Source: Xenopus tropicalis (Eukaryota > Chordata > Amphibia > Anura > Pipidae). From it: a DNA stretch of 64,000 bases. The translations under genes and the position numbers were made by a program. Shown here in pieces: positions 1 through 12,691 of the stretch (within the stretch, counting starts at the first letter, position 1; each line of letters starts with the position of its first letter). Location: NCBI RefSeq assembly GCF_000004195.4, contig NC_030678.2:89192904-89256903 (forward strand). The letters are read 5' to 3'. The notes beneath the pieces were generated by a model that did no database searches, had not been told where the DNA came from, and saw only the letters and a list, made by a program, of their open reading frames with translations.

Positions 1-719
1 ATTTATGCATATGTTCAGTTGAATGAGCTTATTGTCCTCCTTTAGCCATGCACACACAGAAAGATCATTTTTGTACACTGGTATTCAAAGTGAGCACATG
101 ATTTTTGAACACATTTATAAAAAAGAACACACTTTGGGCAGATTTAACTTTAATATAAATAATGTTTCACAATCACCAAATTTTTTCCCGATTTCACCCA
201 TTTTTTTCACCAAAAAGAGTTCTCCAGCTTTATAAGTCAAAAGACATTTTATCCTACTTTTCCTAAAGTGTGTTTAAAATGACCAATCTAAAAAAATGTT
301 GAGCTGTTACATTTTAATGCAAAGTAAGTCTACAGGAAACTCCGCCAACTCAATAACAATTTCTACATGTATTTTGAAGAAAGTGCTGCAAAAGAATGAA
401 AAAGGCCAGAAAAGATAACGTTAACCTCTACTTTGTTTTCAGCATGATGGTGGATTAATACTCACAGCCCGCCTTACCCTATTATCATTTTTATTATTAA
501 CAAGTATTTAGAAAGCACCAACATATTCTACAGCCAACAAAGAAGTGCTCATATATCAAACATATAGATGGTATACAAATACTGGCTAATAGGAGATCCC
601 ACCCACTACCAAGTAATCTCTAGGGGCAGGAGACCCCCGCATTTAAATTGTACATGCTGAAGGAGGGGGTATGGGTGCTGGTCCAACCGGTGTGGGGAGG
701 TAGGAAGGGTTAAAAGTTG

Positions 720-1353
720 TACAGGTATGGGACCTGTTATCCAGAATGCTCGGGACCTGGGGTTTTCTGGATAAGGGATCTTTCCGTAATTTGGATCTCC
801 ATAACTTAAAGCTGGCCACACATGTGGCGATCTTTCCAACCCTCCCCTGACGTTCAGGGCTGAATCATCAGATATGGAGGTAGAAACAATAGGATTTCTA
901 CTTCTTTCTGCTGATTCAGCCCTGAACATAAATTTTGCTCGGGCGCCTTCAATGGCACCCGATCAAAATCTTCTAACCTGCCCGATCGGCGAGTCGACCG
1001 ATATCAGCAGCTCCTGCAATATCGGTTGCCTTGCCGAGTTGCCATACACGCACTGAATGAGGTACGAGGTTTCATACGATATTATTGGTGCGTGTATGGC
1101 CAGCATAAGTCTGCTAAAAATCATTTAAATATTGAATAAACCCAATAGGATTATTGTTGCTGCCTCCAATAAGGATTAATTATCTCTTAGTTGGGATCAG
1201 ATATATGGTACTGTTTTATTATTACAGAGAAAAAGGAAATCATTTTTAAAAATTCGAATTATTGGCTTATAATGGAGTCTATGGGAGATGGCCTTTCCAT
1301 AATTCTGAACTTTCTGGATAACGGGTTTCCGGATAAGTGATCCCACACCTGTA
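720..1353 (+). mobile_element. CAGGTATGGGA-type palindromic MITE, copy A, with nested insertion
   Basis: Its ends are TACAGGTATGGGACC and CACACCTGTA in inverted orientation, flanked by TA. The TA target and the CAGG...CCTG ends fit a Tc1/mariner-type non-autonomous element. Copies B to D in this window share the interior. A second MITE occupies 806-1108 inside it. Confidence 0.75.
806..1108 (+). mobile_element. Multi-hairpin TTAA MITE nested in copy A
   Basis: It begins TTAAAGCTGGCCACAC and ends GTGTATGGCCAGCATAA, so TTAA is paired with a mutated ATAA. It matches the element at 4420-4768, including the GATCGG and GGCGCC-type segments, but is more decayed. It lies exactly at the TTAA that other copies of the host MITE keep intact. 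Confidence 0.7.
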
Positions 1354-2469
1354 GTTCAGAAACTCTGGGTGGTGCAATACTTTTATGAAAGGTTTATGTC
1401 CATTTTTTTTAAAAAATAGGATATATTCCACATATTTGGTCAGATTAACAGCAGTAAATAAAATTTTACAACCACATGAAAAATCAAGAAACATTACAAA
1501 TAAACGCAAGTTGCTGGGCCGCACTAATTCAGAGATGAGGTTTTACATGATCTGATAACCTTATAAATGTAAAAGTCATTTTCTGTTGATATTTACTGTA
1601 TGTAAAATTTTGTGTCTTAAAAAAACGAGGAAGATCTGCATCCATCTATGATAAGTATTACTGTACACAGCTCAATATTCTGGCACTAAACAAGTTAAAT
1701 ATTTCTCCAAGCCAAGCACACCCCCAATATCCTGCACCTCCCATAGTCCGCCCCATTGTTTCCTCTTTCCCCCGTGGGATATTTTTGAAAAGGCAAAGGG
1801 CAACATCTGAATGCCTCTCTTATCACACAGCTCTTGGCACATACGGAATTTATATGGCTCTACCAGCGAAGACTGGCATTACAGCTAGCTCTGCACACTG
1901 TTCTTGGGCATGCCAATGCAGGTGGGGTGCCTATAGCTAGAAGCTCCACTTTGATCATTGTTGGTGAGTATTTAATTTACAGTCTGTTCCTAGAAATGTA
2001 TTGCCACAAGAACTGTACTTGTCCCATCTCTAATGTCCACAGTACAGTGTACAATATTACTGGTTATAATCATGCCAGAACACACATAGGGGTTTTATAG
2101 AGAGGCATCTACAGTATTCATAATAATAATACTATTGAAATGTCCTTTGTGATACACAACAGAACCAGACAGTGGTAACGCTCACCAAAAGAGCTAAACA
2201 TTTAAAAATGAATGTGAAAACACTACACTGATAATAGCTGTATAAAACTGCTCAAGCAAAAAAATACAATATTCAGTATAAAATTGAAGGCAAGCACTTA
2301 TTTGATATGATGGGAATCTTTGAAGGTGTTGCGCTGCCACAGCATTATTTACAGCTCCTTGTGGCTTTGGATCTTTGGTGTCTACACAGCAAAATTAGGG
2401 ACAATTCTTTAAGCTATATAATTACAAAGGGTGACATCACCAGGATGCCGTTAGCAGCTTTAAAGTAGT
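1354..2469. other. Intergenic, no gene seen
   Basis: AT-rich unique-looking sequence; frames are short and without recognisable motifs. The same holds for 1-719, 2784-3369 and 4769-5437. The stretch 3370-3610 belongs to the GTGCAGTGAG(T/C)AAAGT repeat family that recurs near 23160, 40100, 53150 and 59130. Confidence 0.5.
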
Positions 2470-2783
2470 AAAGGTATAGGACCTGTTATCCAGAATGCTC
2501 GGGATCTGGGGCTTTCTGGATAAGGGATCTTTCCGTAATTTGGATCTCCATACCTTGTCTACTAAAAAATCATTTAAACATCATTTAAACCCAATAGAAT
2601 TGTTTTTCCTCCAAATATATTTTAGTTGGATCAAGTACAAGGTTCTGTTTTATTATTACAGAGAAAAAGGAAATCATTTTTAAAAATTACAATTATTTGC
2701 TTATAATGGAGTCTATGGCCTTTCCGTAATTCGTAAGAACTATCTGGATAACGGGTTTCCGGATAAGGGATTCTATACCTGTA
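2470..2783 (+). mobile_element. CAGGTATGGGA-type MITE, copy B
   Basis: It runs from AAGGTATAGGACCTG to GGATTCTATACCTGTA, with TA at the right edge and internal sequence closely matching copies A, C and D. The left terminal C is mutated. Confidence 0.75.
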
Positions 2784-3619
2784 CATCCATATCTCTTATC
2801 AAAGCACAACAACAAGAAATAATTGACTATGTTATACTTTTCTAATGTGGATTAAGTGCTGAAAGTCTTTTTAAGAGCTGCCTTACATAAGGATTGTGGA
2901 AAATGGAAAGTAATTGACCTTTTCATCATGATTCACACACTGATCACCTTCAGTTAGAAAGAAAAGGATCTGTGAGTGGATTAAATCCTGTACGTGATGC
3001 TCAGAAATGACCCAGAGCAGTCAAGGTATTCATGAAGTTTCCCATTCTCCATAAGTGGAACTGATCCATAACCATCCTACCTATAGTCGTGATCAAAGTG
3101 CCTAGAGCATCCTGAAAAGGATATGTTTTGTTTTATAGCACAGACCAAAACTCTTTTAATGGTTGTATATATATATATATATTGAAGCTAAAATACAAAA
3201 TATCTAGTTAAAATTGTAAATGTTCAATATGCAGTATACAAGTTAAACAAGTAAGACACCATAATGTGAAACCTAAAGGTAAAGTAATTCAAAATAAGGA
3301 AACTTAAGAAACAATGGCAGAATGATTTAAGAAATAATAATAGATAATAATAGACAATAAAGCTCATTTACATTCGCAAGTGCAGTGAGTAAAGTTCAAT
3401 GTCGAGGGCAGTTGCCATGTTGCCACAATACAACAATTTTTATCCCAGAATTCCAGTATTGTTGTGGACGCAAATAAGCAATGCAATTGCCATAGCATCT
3501 GATTTGACAAAATGGACACAACTGAATGAGCGTTTGTCACAAATCAGGAGCAGTTGTGCCAAATATTTTCTAAATCTGCTTGGCGTCATTTCTGGTGTTC
3601 AGCCACCTCCAAAAGAATA

Positions 3620-3841
3620 AATCATATAATATAAATGGAATCCACCGGAGAGCTCCTGTTTGTGAAAACAAGTGTAGAACTTTATTTAGAGATGCATAGC
3701 ACTACATGTTTCGGACCACATGCACCAGAGGAAGGACCCATGTGGTCTGAAACATGTAGTGCTATGCATCTCTAAATAAAGTTCTACACTTGTTTGAACA
3801 AATGGGAGCTCTCTGGTGGATTTCATTTATATTATATAAAT
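3620..3841. mobile_element. Foldback element with GAAACATGT and AATAAA
   Basis: Two arms of roughly 90 bases (about 3621-3712 and 3745-3841) are inverted repeats with few mismatches. Each arm holds ACATGT next to GAAAC (right arm 3749-3757) and AATAAA (right arm 3775-3780). The class is unknown; compare 38689-38985. Confidence 0.7.
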
Positions 3842-4419
3842 TGATGAAGTCAGCTGCTGAAAGTCACACTAAGGAAAGTTGCAAATAAACATAGAGTGAT
3901 ACATATAGTCAGTCTATATGTCTGCAGAAAGCTTATCTGTACACCCACTGGTCTCTCAGTAAAGTAATCCCTAGCATTACTCTTGAACTTCTAATATTTA
4001 CACTCCAGCATATGGCCCCTTGTTGTTGCAATTGCATTCTTCTAATTGAAAGTTTAGTTGCCTAATTAACATTGTTGGGCTCTTATTTGTATAAGAATTT
4101 AACACCCTTGAGGTTTCCTATCCTGTTTAAATGTATCATGTCCTTAAATATATTGGGGGCACATACAGTCCTGGTTGCAGTTATAGAGGCTCTGCTCTAC
4201 GCTATCTTCCAACACCAGAGCCTAGATAACAGAACCTAACTATATTAAACTCAGTATTAGTCTCCTGTTTGGCCTTGGTTGCACTCACACCATGACTTCA
4301 ACTAATAAAAAGAAATGTATCATACTCAATGTAAATTTAGTAAAATTATAGTATAACAGTGCCAAAGTACAATTATTTATGCAGTAAATTTGCATTATGT
4401 ACATACAAAAGGTCTGAGA

Positions 4420-4768
4420 TTAAAGGTGGCCATACACGCACCGATATTATCGTACGAAACCTCGTTTCGTACGATAATCAGTGCGTGTATGGTATGTCAG
4501 CGAGCCGACCGATGTCGCAGGAAGCTGCTGAAATCGGTCGGCTCGTCGATCGGCCAGGTTAGAAAATTTTGATCGGGCGCCATAGAAGGCGCCTGACCAA
4601 AATTCTCCCTTCAGAGCTGAATCGGCAGAAGGAGGTAGAAATCCTATTGTTTCTACCTCCTTACCTGCCAATTCAGCCCTGAATGGTGTGTGGCGGATCT
4701 GACGATGTTTCGTGCGACCGATGGTCGTACGAAACATCATCAGATCGCCACGTGTATGGCCAGCTTAA
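4420..4768. mobile_element. Multi-hairpin MITE with TTAA target duplication
   Basis: Terminal repeats AAGGTGGCCATACACG and CGTGTATGGCCAGCTT are flanked by TTAA (4420-4423 and 4765-4768). Inside are at least five separate stem-loops, for example ATTATCGTACGAAAC with GTTTCGTACGATAAT at 4447-4478. TTAA targets point to a Kolobok- or piggyBac-like source. It lies about 700 bases upstream of the gja4 coding exon. Confidence 0.8.
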
Positions 4769-5437
4769 GAATCTGTTGGTTTGGCATTTCAGCACTGCAT
4801 GAGGGTGGGCACGTAGGCATGTCTATACACTACATCTCTAGTTCAGCAATAATGATAGGCAGCCAAAAAGATAACCAGTTACTAGCCAACCCTCACAGTT
4901 TATGTGCATAAAAACAAAGTATTCTGCATTTTGCATACTACAGACTGAATTGTCTTCTAGACAGTGTAATGTAGCAGAAACATATAGTTGCCATGCAGTA
5001 TGTGTATTTTATAGGTGTTCAGTTTAATGGCCTGATAGACTTAATCTTTCTAAATGTTTTGGTCTAGTTAACTAATAATCAGACCTGGTTTGTAATGAGC
5101 ATTGCTACATGGGGATGACATGGCTGTTCACTTTTAAACAGAAAAAAGGGGAAACCAGCAAAAAGATATTTCTCTTGACTGAGCCAAATTAAGTACAGAT
5201 AAATTAAACATAGGACTTCTTTAACTCTCTGCTAGTAGCCTGAATATGATATATATCATTTATTGTCTTTAGTTCCTCTTCAATCACAGAAGCATCTGGA
5301 AGGTGACAAAAAGGATAATCACACTGCTGAAAGTAGACTCATGTAAAGCTTTGTTTTAACCATAGTTAATGCTCCCATGCTGCATATAAAACATTAGAAG
5401 ATTACAGAAAAGGCCAATATATTAACTTTATTCTTTA

Positions 5438-5471
5438 TATCTTACAGGGGGAATATTAGGTCCAGAGCGCT
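5438..5471 (+). promoter_or_regulatory. gja4: Splice acceptor and 5' leader of the gja4 coding exon
   Basis: A pyrimidine-rich run followed by CTTACAG ends at 5447. It leaves a 24-base leader before the ATG. Mammalian GJA4 has a non-coding first exon, so this fits. I could not place the upstream exon or promoter of this gene. Confidence 0.6.
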
Positions 5472-6530
5472 ATGGGAGACTGGGAGTTTCTTGAAAAACT
5501 ATTGGATCAGGTGCAAGAGCATTCCACATCTATCGGGAAGATCTGGCTTATGGTGCTTTTCATCTTCCGAATCTTGATCTTGGGTCTGGCTGGGGAGTCT
5601 GTTTGGGGAGATGAACAGTCTGATTTTATCTGTAATACAGAGCAGCCCGGATGCACCAATGTTTGCTATGACAAAGCCTTCCCCATATCTCATGTTCGCT
5701 ACTGGGTACTTCAGTTTCTATTTGTCAGTACACCCACATTGTTCTACTTGGGACATGTAATCTATCTTTCAAGGAGGGAGGAAAAGTTGAAACAAAAGGA
5801 AAGTGAACTGAGGGCTTTGGATGACAAAGAGCAAGTTGAACAGGCTATAGCTATTATAGAAAAGAAAAAAATGAAACTGTATATCCAAGAAGATGGGACA
5901 GTCAAGATCAAAGGAGCCCTAATGTGCACCTATCTTACTAGTGTTATCTTCAAAAGCCTATTTGAAGCTGGATTTCTTCTTGGCCAATGGTACCTTTATG
6001 GGTTTGTGATGACTCCAATTTATGTCTGTGAAAGAGTACCGTGTCCCCACAAAGTAGACTGCTTTGTATCTCGACCCATGGAAAAAACTATTTTCATTGT
6101 TTTCATGTTAGTGGTGTCTCTCATATCTTTATTTCTAAATGTACTGGAACTTATTCATCTAGTCTGTAAGAGCATGATCGATACCTTGAAGAAATATTCA
6201 CCGTATGTCCCTCCAAACCGATACCCCAAGAATGAGGACACATATCCAGAAAAGACATCAGAAACAGCCACAGCACCATTCCAAGACAAATCATATATTT
6301 ACCTTCCCATGAATGATAATATCTCATACCCACAGTACAAGATGCCAAATGAGCAGAATTGGGCAAACTTTAATACAGAGCACCAGCTAGCTATAAGTGG
6401 TAATAACCAGTCACCACTAGGCCATTACAGCCTCAGTGCCTTCGTGCCTGTGCCTCCAAAAACTCATTCAACAATGGAAAAGCCTAGCACCAGAGCCAGT
6501 AGTTCTGCTTCCAAGAAGCAATATGTTTGA
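5472..6530 (+). CDS. gja4: Connexin 37-type gap junction protein (alpha-4)
   Basis: This 352-residue frame encodes a connexin, the subunit of gap-junction hemichannels that link the cytoplasm of adjacent cells. It opens with [19 protein letters not shown], the N-terminal helix typical of alpha connexins. Four membrane spans lie near residues 23-42, 76-97, 152-175 and 206-231. Both extracellular loops keep their three cysteines: C54, C61 and C65 (C-x6-C-x3-C) and C186, C191 and C197 (C-x4-C-x5-C). The cytoplasmic loop is charged (residues about 100-148), and the tail ends in SASKKQYV, the ending I know from mammalian GJA4/Cx37. The length is close to the human 333 residues. The whole frame lies in one exon, as usual for connexins. 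A splice acceptor (CTTACAG) ends at 5447, 24 bases before the ATG, so a non-coding first exon lies upstream. Family certain; the alpha-4 assignment is strong and is supported by smim12 as the next gene. Confidence 0.96.
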   Translation: MGDWEFLEKLLDQVQEHSTSIGKIWLMVLFIFRILILGLAGESVWGDEQSDFICNTEQPGCTNVCYDKAFPISHVRYWVLQFLFVSTPTLFYLGHVIYLSRREEKLKQKESELRALDDKEQVEQAIAIIEKKKMKLYIQEDGTVKIKGALMCTYLTSVIFKSLFEAGFLLGQWYLYGFVMTPIYVCERVPCPHKVDCFVSRPMEKTIFIVFMLVVSLISLFLNVLELIHLVCKSMIDTLKKYSPYVPPNRYPKNEDTYPEKTSETATAPFQDKSYIYLPMNDNISYPQYKMPNEQNWANFNTEHQLAISGNNQSPLGHYSLSAFVPVPPKTHSTMEKPSTRASSSASKKQYV

Positions 6531-6642
6531 GGCAGCTGTTTGCACTATTTATTTTTTCAGTCTCAGTGTTTCTCAGTTTTCTACAAGACCTTTTTTTCAT
6601 TCCAGGTTTCATAAAAGTTAAAGGTATTTCTATTCAGTGATA

Positions 6643-6648
6643 AATAAA
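6643..6648 (+). terminator. gja4: Poly(A) signal of gja4
   Basis: AATAAA lies 113 bases after the stop codon and is followed by T-rich sequence. It is the first canonical signal after the gene. Another AATAAA near 6791 could serve a longer 3' UTR. Confidence 0.55.
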
Positions 6649-6649
6649 T

Positions 6650-9600
6650 GGGACAGCTATATTTTATTGTTATTTTTTGTTACTACTTTCCTGAGCAAAG
6701 TTACTCTTTGTTAGACCTAGGCCAGCATTCACCAATTTTCTTGATAGTATGTGTCTTTAATGTATAATGGATAAGGTTTGGTGTTCAACACAAATAAACA
6801 GAAAACACACATTATTCCCTGTTCACAATAATTTACATTACTATGTTTACGAAACATTAAAAAATGAAATTAAGAAAATAATTACTTTGAAGTTAGATAT
6901 ATTTTTCATTCCATTTAACAGAACTGTAAGGCCTAACCAGTTATAAAAAAAAGAAAAACATTCTCCTGGACCCTATTTTTTCCGTTATATCCCAAACAGT
7001 ATTATATAGTAGTTGACATTTGCTCTCACTAAAAGACAGATGTGGAATCTTGGCAAAAATAGCTCAGTTAATGAGAAATATTCCTTGTGGGAAAATGTGA
7101 ATGTTCGGACTAAAATAAAATAACATACATTATTTTGAGTAAACATTCTACAAGACTGTAAAGAGAGTCGCTCATTGGCCCTCAGGCTTAAATTCTCATT
7201 TAGGTAGATGTGAATAATAATAAACACTGTATACAAACTTGTTAGAGTTGTTTAGCACTCTTCAACTCTAATTGCTATATGTGAGAGGTACTTCTCTGCT
7301 TAAAGACCTTACAGCTGTGTATAGATTTAAGCTATTGTTACTACATAGTAGAGGTGGAAAAAAGAGACATACCCACATTTTTACCAAAGTGAAACCTGCT
7401 GAACTGCTACCTGATCCAGAGGAAGGCAATGACAATATTATATTATATGTGAAATCAATCTGTGTATCAAGCACTTTTCAATAAAATGTTTCTAAAATAT
7501 TGTTTCCTACTTATTCAAAATTTAAAGGCAAAGATAAATGTGTGTACATATTTTACTTGTTGTGTTAGTTGAAGGCACTGAAGTTGAAGCCAAATATGAC
7601 TATTGGACATTTTAAGTTATCATCATAATGGGCCACATGAAGTTCAATACAGTAAGGCAGGCAATGAAGAAATGGTCTGCGCTAACTGAAGTAAACATGA
7701 ACTTCAGGTGTGCACCCTCAACCCACTGCCCTGGGAGCAAACAAATGACAAATGGTGATGCTACAAGAAAAAAGGCAAAGAATTTTAAATATCCATACAC
7801 TAGAGGCTTGAGGTGCCTCCTCATAGAGTGACAGAAATTGGAGGCATCCATTGTGGGTAGAGGAAATCCAGGCTGGGCTGAAAGGTAGCATTTTTTAACA
7901 AAATATAATGATTTTTCTGTTTCTTTACAATACATATTCTGGTCTCTTAAAACTAAAATGAAAAATGCCTTTTCAACACAAATCCTATTCATTTTGCTTT
8001 TTTGAGTAAAGGTATTTTTAGGTGTAACATCAAGAACAAGTAAATGTCATATTATTGCAAGAACAAGGAAACCAGCTATCAAATATAAATTGTCTGCTGA
8101 AAAAATGTCCTTCCCATCAGGGTCGGAACTAGGGGTAAGCAGAAGACAGCAACATAGTTACTTAGGGGTAGTCATCAAAGTGTAAAATTAAAGATCACCA
8201 CAGAAACATCTATTTCTACTTTCTATTTCTTCCTATGGGATTTTTAGAAGTTTATTTATCAATAAGAGAAAGTTAAAGTTCACAATTAGATAAAAAGGCT
8301 TCTAAAAATCCCATAGGTTTGGGTGATTTTTTCTGTGTTGAGCTCCCATTTTATCACAATGGTGGTAGTGCAGCAAAAACCCAAATGCTTGGTCCTCACT
8401 GCGGGGATATCAACCATTATTCATATGTGAAAGAATTATAATATGTCATATTAAGACACACCCTTACATCCATATGCCTCCTCCTCCCCTGTGGATAGCA
8501 CAGCAACCCCCAGCATATTATTACACACCTTAGGGACCATTTAATGGCTATTTCCAACTGTTAACAAACCCCTGCCAGGTTCACCTCCCACAGGCAGCAT
8601 AGGGCAGGCAGAGTACTCTGCCTGCCCTATGCTGTCTGTGTGTGCCATACTTTGCCTGCCCTACCCTGCATGTGTGTGCAATACTCTGCCTATCTTGTGC
8701 TGCCTGTGTGTGCCATACTCTGCCTACCCTATGCTTCCTTTGTGTGCCATACTCTGCCTGCCCTATGCTGCCTATGTGCCATACTCTGCCTGCCCTTAGC
8801 TGCCTGTGTGTGCCATGCTCTGTCTGCCCTATGCTGCCTGTGTGTGCACACAATACTCGCACTGCTCCTACAGTCTGTCTGAGGTGTGAACAGGTGAACA
8901 ATGAGCCTGAGGTGTGAATATTGCAGGGGGTTAACAATGCAGAGATTAATTGGTGTGAGTATAGGGGATTACATGTTTAAACAATGGAAAAGAAGGATTA
9001 TGGATCTGAGACCTAGGGGGTCATTTAATGAAACCCTGCACAAATGCAAGAGCATTTGCAAGAGGGTTGCAAACATGCTTTACAGCATAGGCCAAGCTGC
9101 AAACACAGGCAGACACATGGCAGATTGTGCCAATGTTTTCCACTTTGCCCTGCAAAAGTTTGGGTGGAGGGGGTTTGTCAGTGAGGCCCCATTTGTTTCC
9201 AGTTACTCCACTGATGACAACCTTTCCAAATATCAACTTAGTGCTAAACAGCAGAAATGTTATTATTTAGTATGGCCAGAGTTTTATTGCTCCTTCAGGG
9301 CTGTACACTACTAAATCACCTAAATAGCTTATTTGAAACCAAGCCTGCACATAGTATTAAGGGATTCCATCTGCATATAGTTTGACTTTGAGCTTGTTGA
9401 GTATCTTTAGTTTGGTCACTGCGTTCCTCTCTCAGCTCATGTGTTTCATGCTTATTTTCTACAGACAAAACATACACAGTGCCAGCTTCTAAAAGTACTA
9501 TCCAAAAGCACATCTACAGTACTGTAAACACAAACTCCATTGCCAAGTGGCCTTGAGTTCCCTTTTGTTGCCAGGGGTTATATGGAAAGTTTCAGCTTTC

Positions 9601-12600
9601 CCCTGTGTGAGAGGTAATGCTGCAGGCAACAGCTCTTGTTTTCTTACCTATACTGACATTATTTACCTTGGCCAGAAAGCTTGTGATCTCACCCTACCAT
9701 GCCTTTCCTTTTGCTTCCTGATTTGTACTTCATTTGAACTGAAAATCAACTATTATATTTGTGCATAAAAACTATCTGTGTCTAGGGACCAGCACATTTT
9801 ATGCTTCATCTTACTGTGTATATGCCAAACTGCATCTAAATTAATATTATAAATGATGCAATATGCTATTAACCTAGCAATTGCATCTACCTGCACACTG
9901 CGCCTTTATGCCTGTTGTGCTAAGCTTAGCACATTTACAGACAGTCCAGTCAGTGCACTCGGGTACTAGGAAGCCTGGTACTTAAAACCTACCTTGAGCA
10001 GATAAATACCTACCATAACATCTCTAAAACTGTTGTGTGATTGTTGTATAGGAAAGGCTACTGTATATTCATTCCTGTATGGAATAATTGGCACAAACTT
10101 TCCACAGGTACAGTAACAACTGGCAATCAATTAGATGTTTGCTATTAACAGATTACTGGTAAATATTACCTGCTGATTAGTAATAGTATAGTATCCTACA
10201 TATATATATATATGACTAGTCGATTTAAATAACTTGTACTGTGATCTTTTGAATAACAACTCTCATTAATATTTATACCCATGATTATAGACCCTATTGA
10301 GAAATATTAGTGTAGAAGTCCAGATTGCCTTAAAGAGACATTGCACATTATACAGAATTAACAACCTTAAAGCAAACATAGGCCAGGATTTTACAAGACA
10401 TAGGATGCTACAGTTTAAAACTATTTTTGTTTTTAAAGGCTTTCAGGCTCTCCCACTTTCCCACCGCAAACACGTATAACCAGAACCTATGAAACACTTT
10501 CTAAAACTACTTTGGCACTTCCTCTAAAGTGTAGACAGCTGGGGGAAAATGGAACCATCATGCTTTCCAAAAGCAACACAAAACATCATATGTGCTATTT
10601 CCCAGGTCACTGGACAGAGGAGGAGGATCTGTTTTCTGACTGTAAAATTAGGTCTCATTCAGGCACCTGCCCCCTCCTTTTTGAGTCCTAAAAACTGCAA
10701 GACAAGCATAAAATGACCTCCTTGTTTTCTTACAGTGAAAGCTAGGTTGAGAGTGATAAAGACCACTGAGCTGCAAGGGAGGAAGGGCAATCTGCTACAC
10801 ACAAGAAGATGAGTTACATGATTATTCTGGCACAGACAGTCTGAAAAACAAATCAATAATACAGGAAATGGGTCAGTTCAGCTCATAACAAGTGCAGAGG
10901 GAGCCTTGGAAACATTTTTCAAACGCAAAAGATAAGAACCCTTGTTGTCTGTTCTTGCTTAGGTGATGCCCTGAACTCTATTTTATTTTCACAACTGGTA
11001 GGCTGTTTCCTGCTGGGTCCTTTCTGCCAGCTTCCCTCTTCTGAAGGTTGTTCCAAGCAACCAACTGTAAAAGCTGACAACTGATAAGAAAGACAGAGGA
11101 AATTTCCCAAACAGGGTGGGGCAGTCACTGCCTTCTTACCCCAACACATGCACTTGTGGCTAGTATTTACCTAGTAAGGTGAATCTTGCAGTTAAAGTTG
11201 CCATGCTGATAATTAATGCCTATCATTATTAAACATCTATAGGAGAAAATAAAAGCTAAAAGGGAAATGTAAACAAAGTCATATGCTATGGAAGGGGTAA
11301 TATTACCCAGTGCAAAATGGCGCATGGGCTGCCCATTAACAACCTGAAAGGTAGTGTATAAAGTATGGTGGTCCCTTTATCTACACATTGCTTGAAATTG
11401 TAATTTCTGTTTTGAGATTTTGTATCAAAGGATAAGGGTCAAAGGGCCAAAAAAAAAAACTGTAGTCAAAGGGCTAACATGCATTTCCACATACAGGGGA
11501 TTAGAAATATGGATAGACATGGGGTGTGAGATTAGGAAACCATAAGTAGTGGTTCAAGAGAGAGCAGGGGCCCAACATACATTTTACACTAAAGTGCAAG
11601 GGCCTTTAGATACGCAACTGATTTCACAGCCCATTAAAGTTTGCTTCTATCGTGTGGCTGCTTTCCAAAGCAATTCTATTTTCAGTATACAGTATGCAAC
11701 ATTGTTAGTTTCACATGTCAGAGCACTGATAGGAACGATAACACAAAAAAGTGTTTGCTATGTAGACTTAAATAACTTCAAAACAAAAGATCAGAAATAA
11801 TGTGTGACAAAAAGACTGATATCATATTAGTTATGTTCAACAACACTTTCCTTTAAATTGAAAATTTGCACCTCTTCACCAAGCAAATTTTCGCCCAGAT
11901 AGAAAGAAGTGCAAATTTGGTAATTTACTAAAGGGCGACTTTTCTCTTCCTTCCCCTTTTCGCTCAATTCCATTTCGCCAGCTTCTAGCTGGTGAAGTGA
12001 TTAACCTAGATCTGCAAAGTAACTGTATTAATGAACATAAATCCTGCTTTCCCCCAAAAACGTCATATCGGGCGTCAAAACACATGCATTTTTTCTTATT
12101 TACAGTATTATTCTGTATATGACTTGTTAATGTAAAACCTATTTTCCACCAATTTTTTTTAAACTCTTGTATTGTAACTGCCAATATTTCACACATGCTG
12201 ACTGGCAGCCTCCCACAAAGATTTGTTTTTTTAAATGAAATGATGAAATAATAATTACAAGTAAATAATATTATCTTAACCTGTTAATTGTTTGTGGTTA
12301 AGTCATTAACATGTGTATACTGTTTGTCCAGGTATTAATGCACAATTTCAACTCCTGTGTTGCAATTTGTTAGAAATAGCTTGTTAATGTTGTTGTTGGA
12401 CTGTAACAATAATAGTTATTTTCTACTTCTGACTTTGTTCTTACTGCAGCTGATAAGAGAGTTAGTCTTCCTTTTGGTTCCATGGACATTTAAAAAAATA
12501 ATTAGGCATTTTCACCAAGTTCAGCAACATCATTAATAAATACACATATCTGTCCTGTATATAGCCACTGATTTCAATTAACACTAGCTCACATACGCAG
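6650..12600. other. Intergenic between gja4 and smim12, first part
   Basis: No gene is supported. It holds the 34-bp minisatellite at 8600, a small inverted repeat around 8215-8320 (CTTCCTATGGGATTTTTAGA with CTTCTAAAAATCCCATAGG), a TA run near 10200 and old repeat fragments. A short MMP-like segment at 7637-7708 is discussed as a finding. Confidence 0.5.
8600..8850 (+). repeat. Minisatellite, about 34-bp unit, seven copies
   Basis: Units built around GCCATACTCTGCCTGCCC recur at spacings of 34, 34, 34, 32 and 34. The sequence after it (8870-8990), with GAGGTGTGAACA motifs, is also found inverted in the hAT element at 57185-57738, so the array grew inside a dispersed repeat. Confidence 0.8.
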
Positions 12601-12691
12601 TGCCGCTAGAGAAAATTTGCTAGAGAAAAGTATCTCTAGCGAAAATTCACCAGTATTCTGTAGCTGCAGTGAAAATTCACATTTTGATGAA

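Noticed and set aside
8581..8937. 118-codon frame with GRVWHTQ repeats and cysteine-rich frames on the other strand
   Set aside because: Produced by the 34-bp minisatellite; the period is not a multiple of three, so the peptide pattern is incidental.
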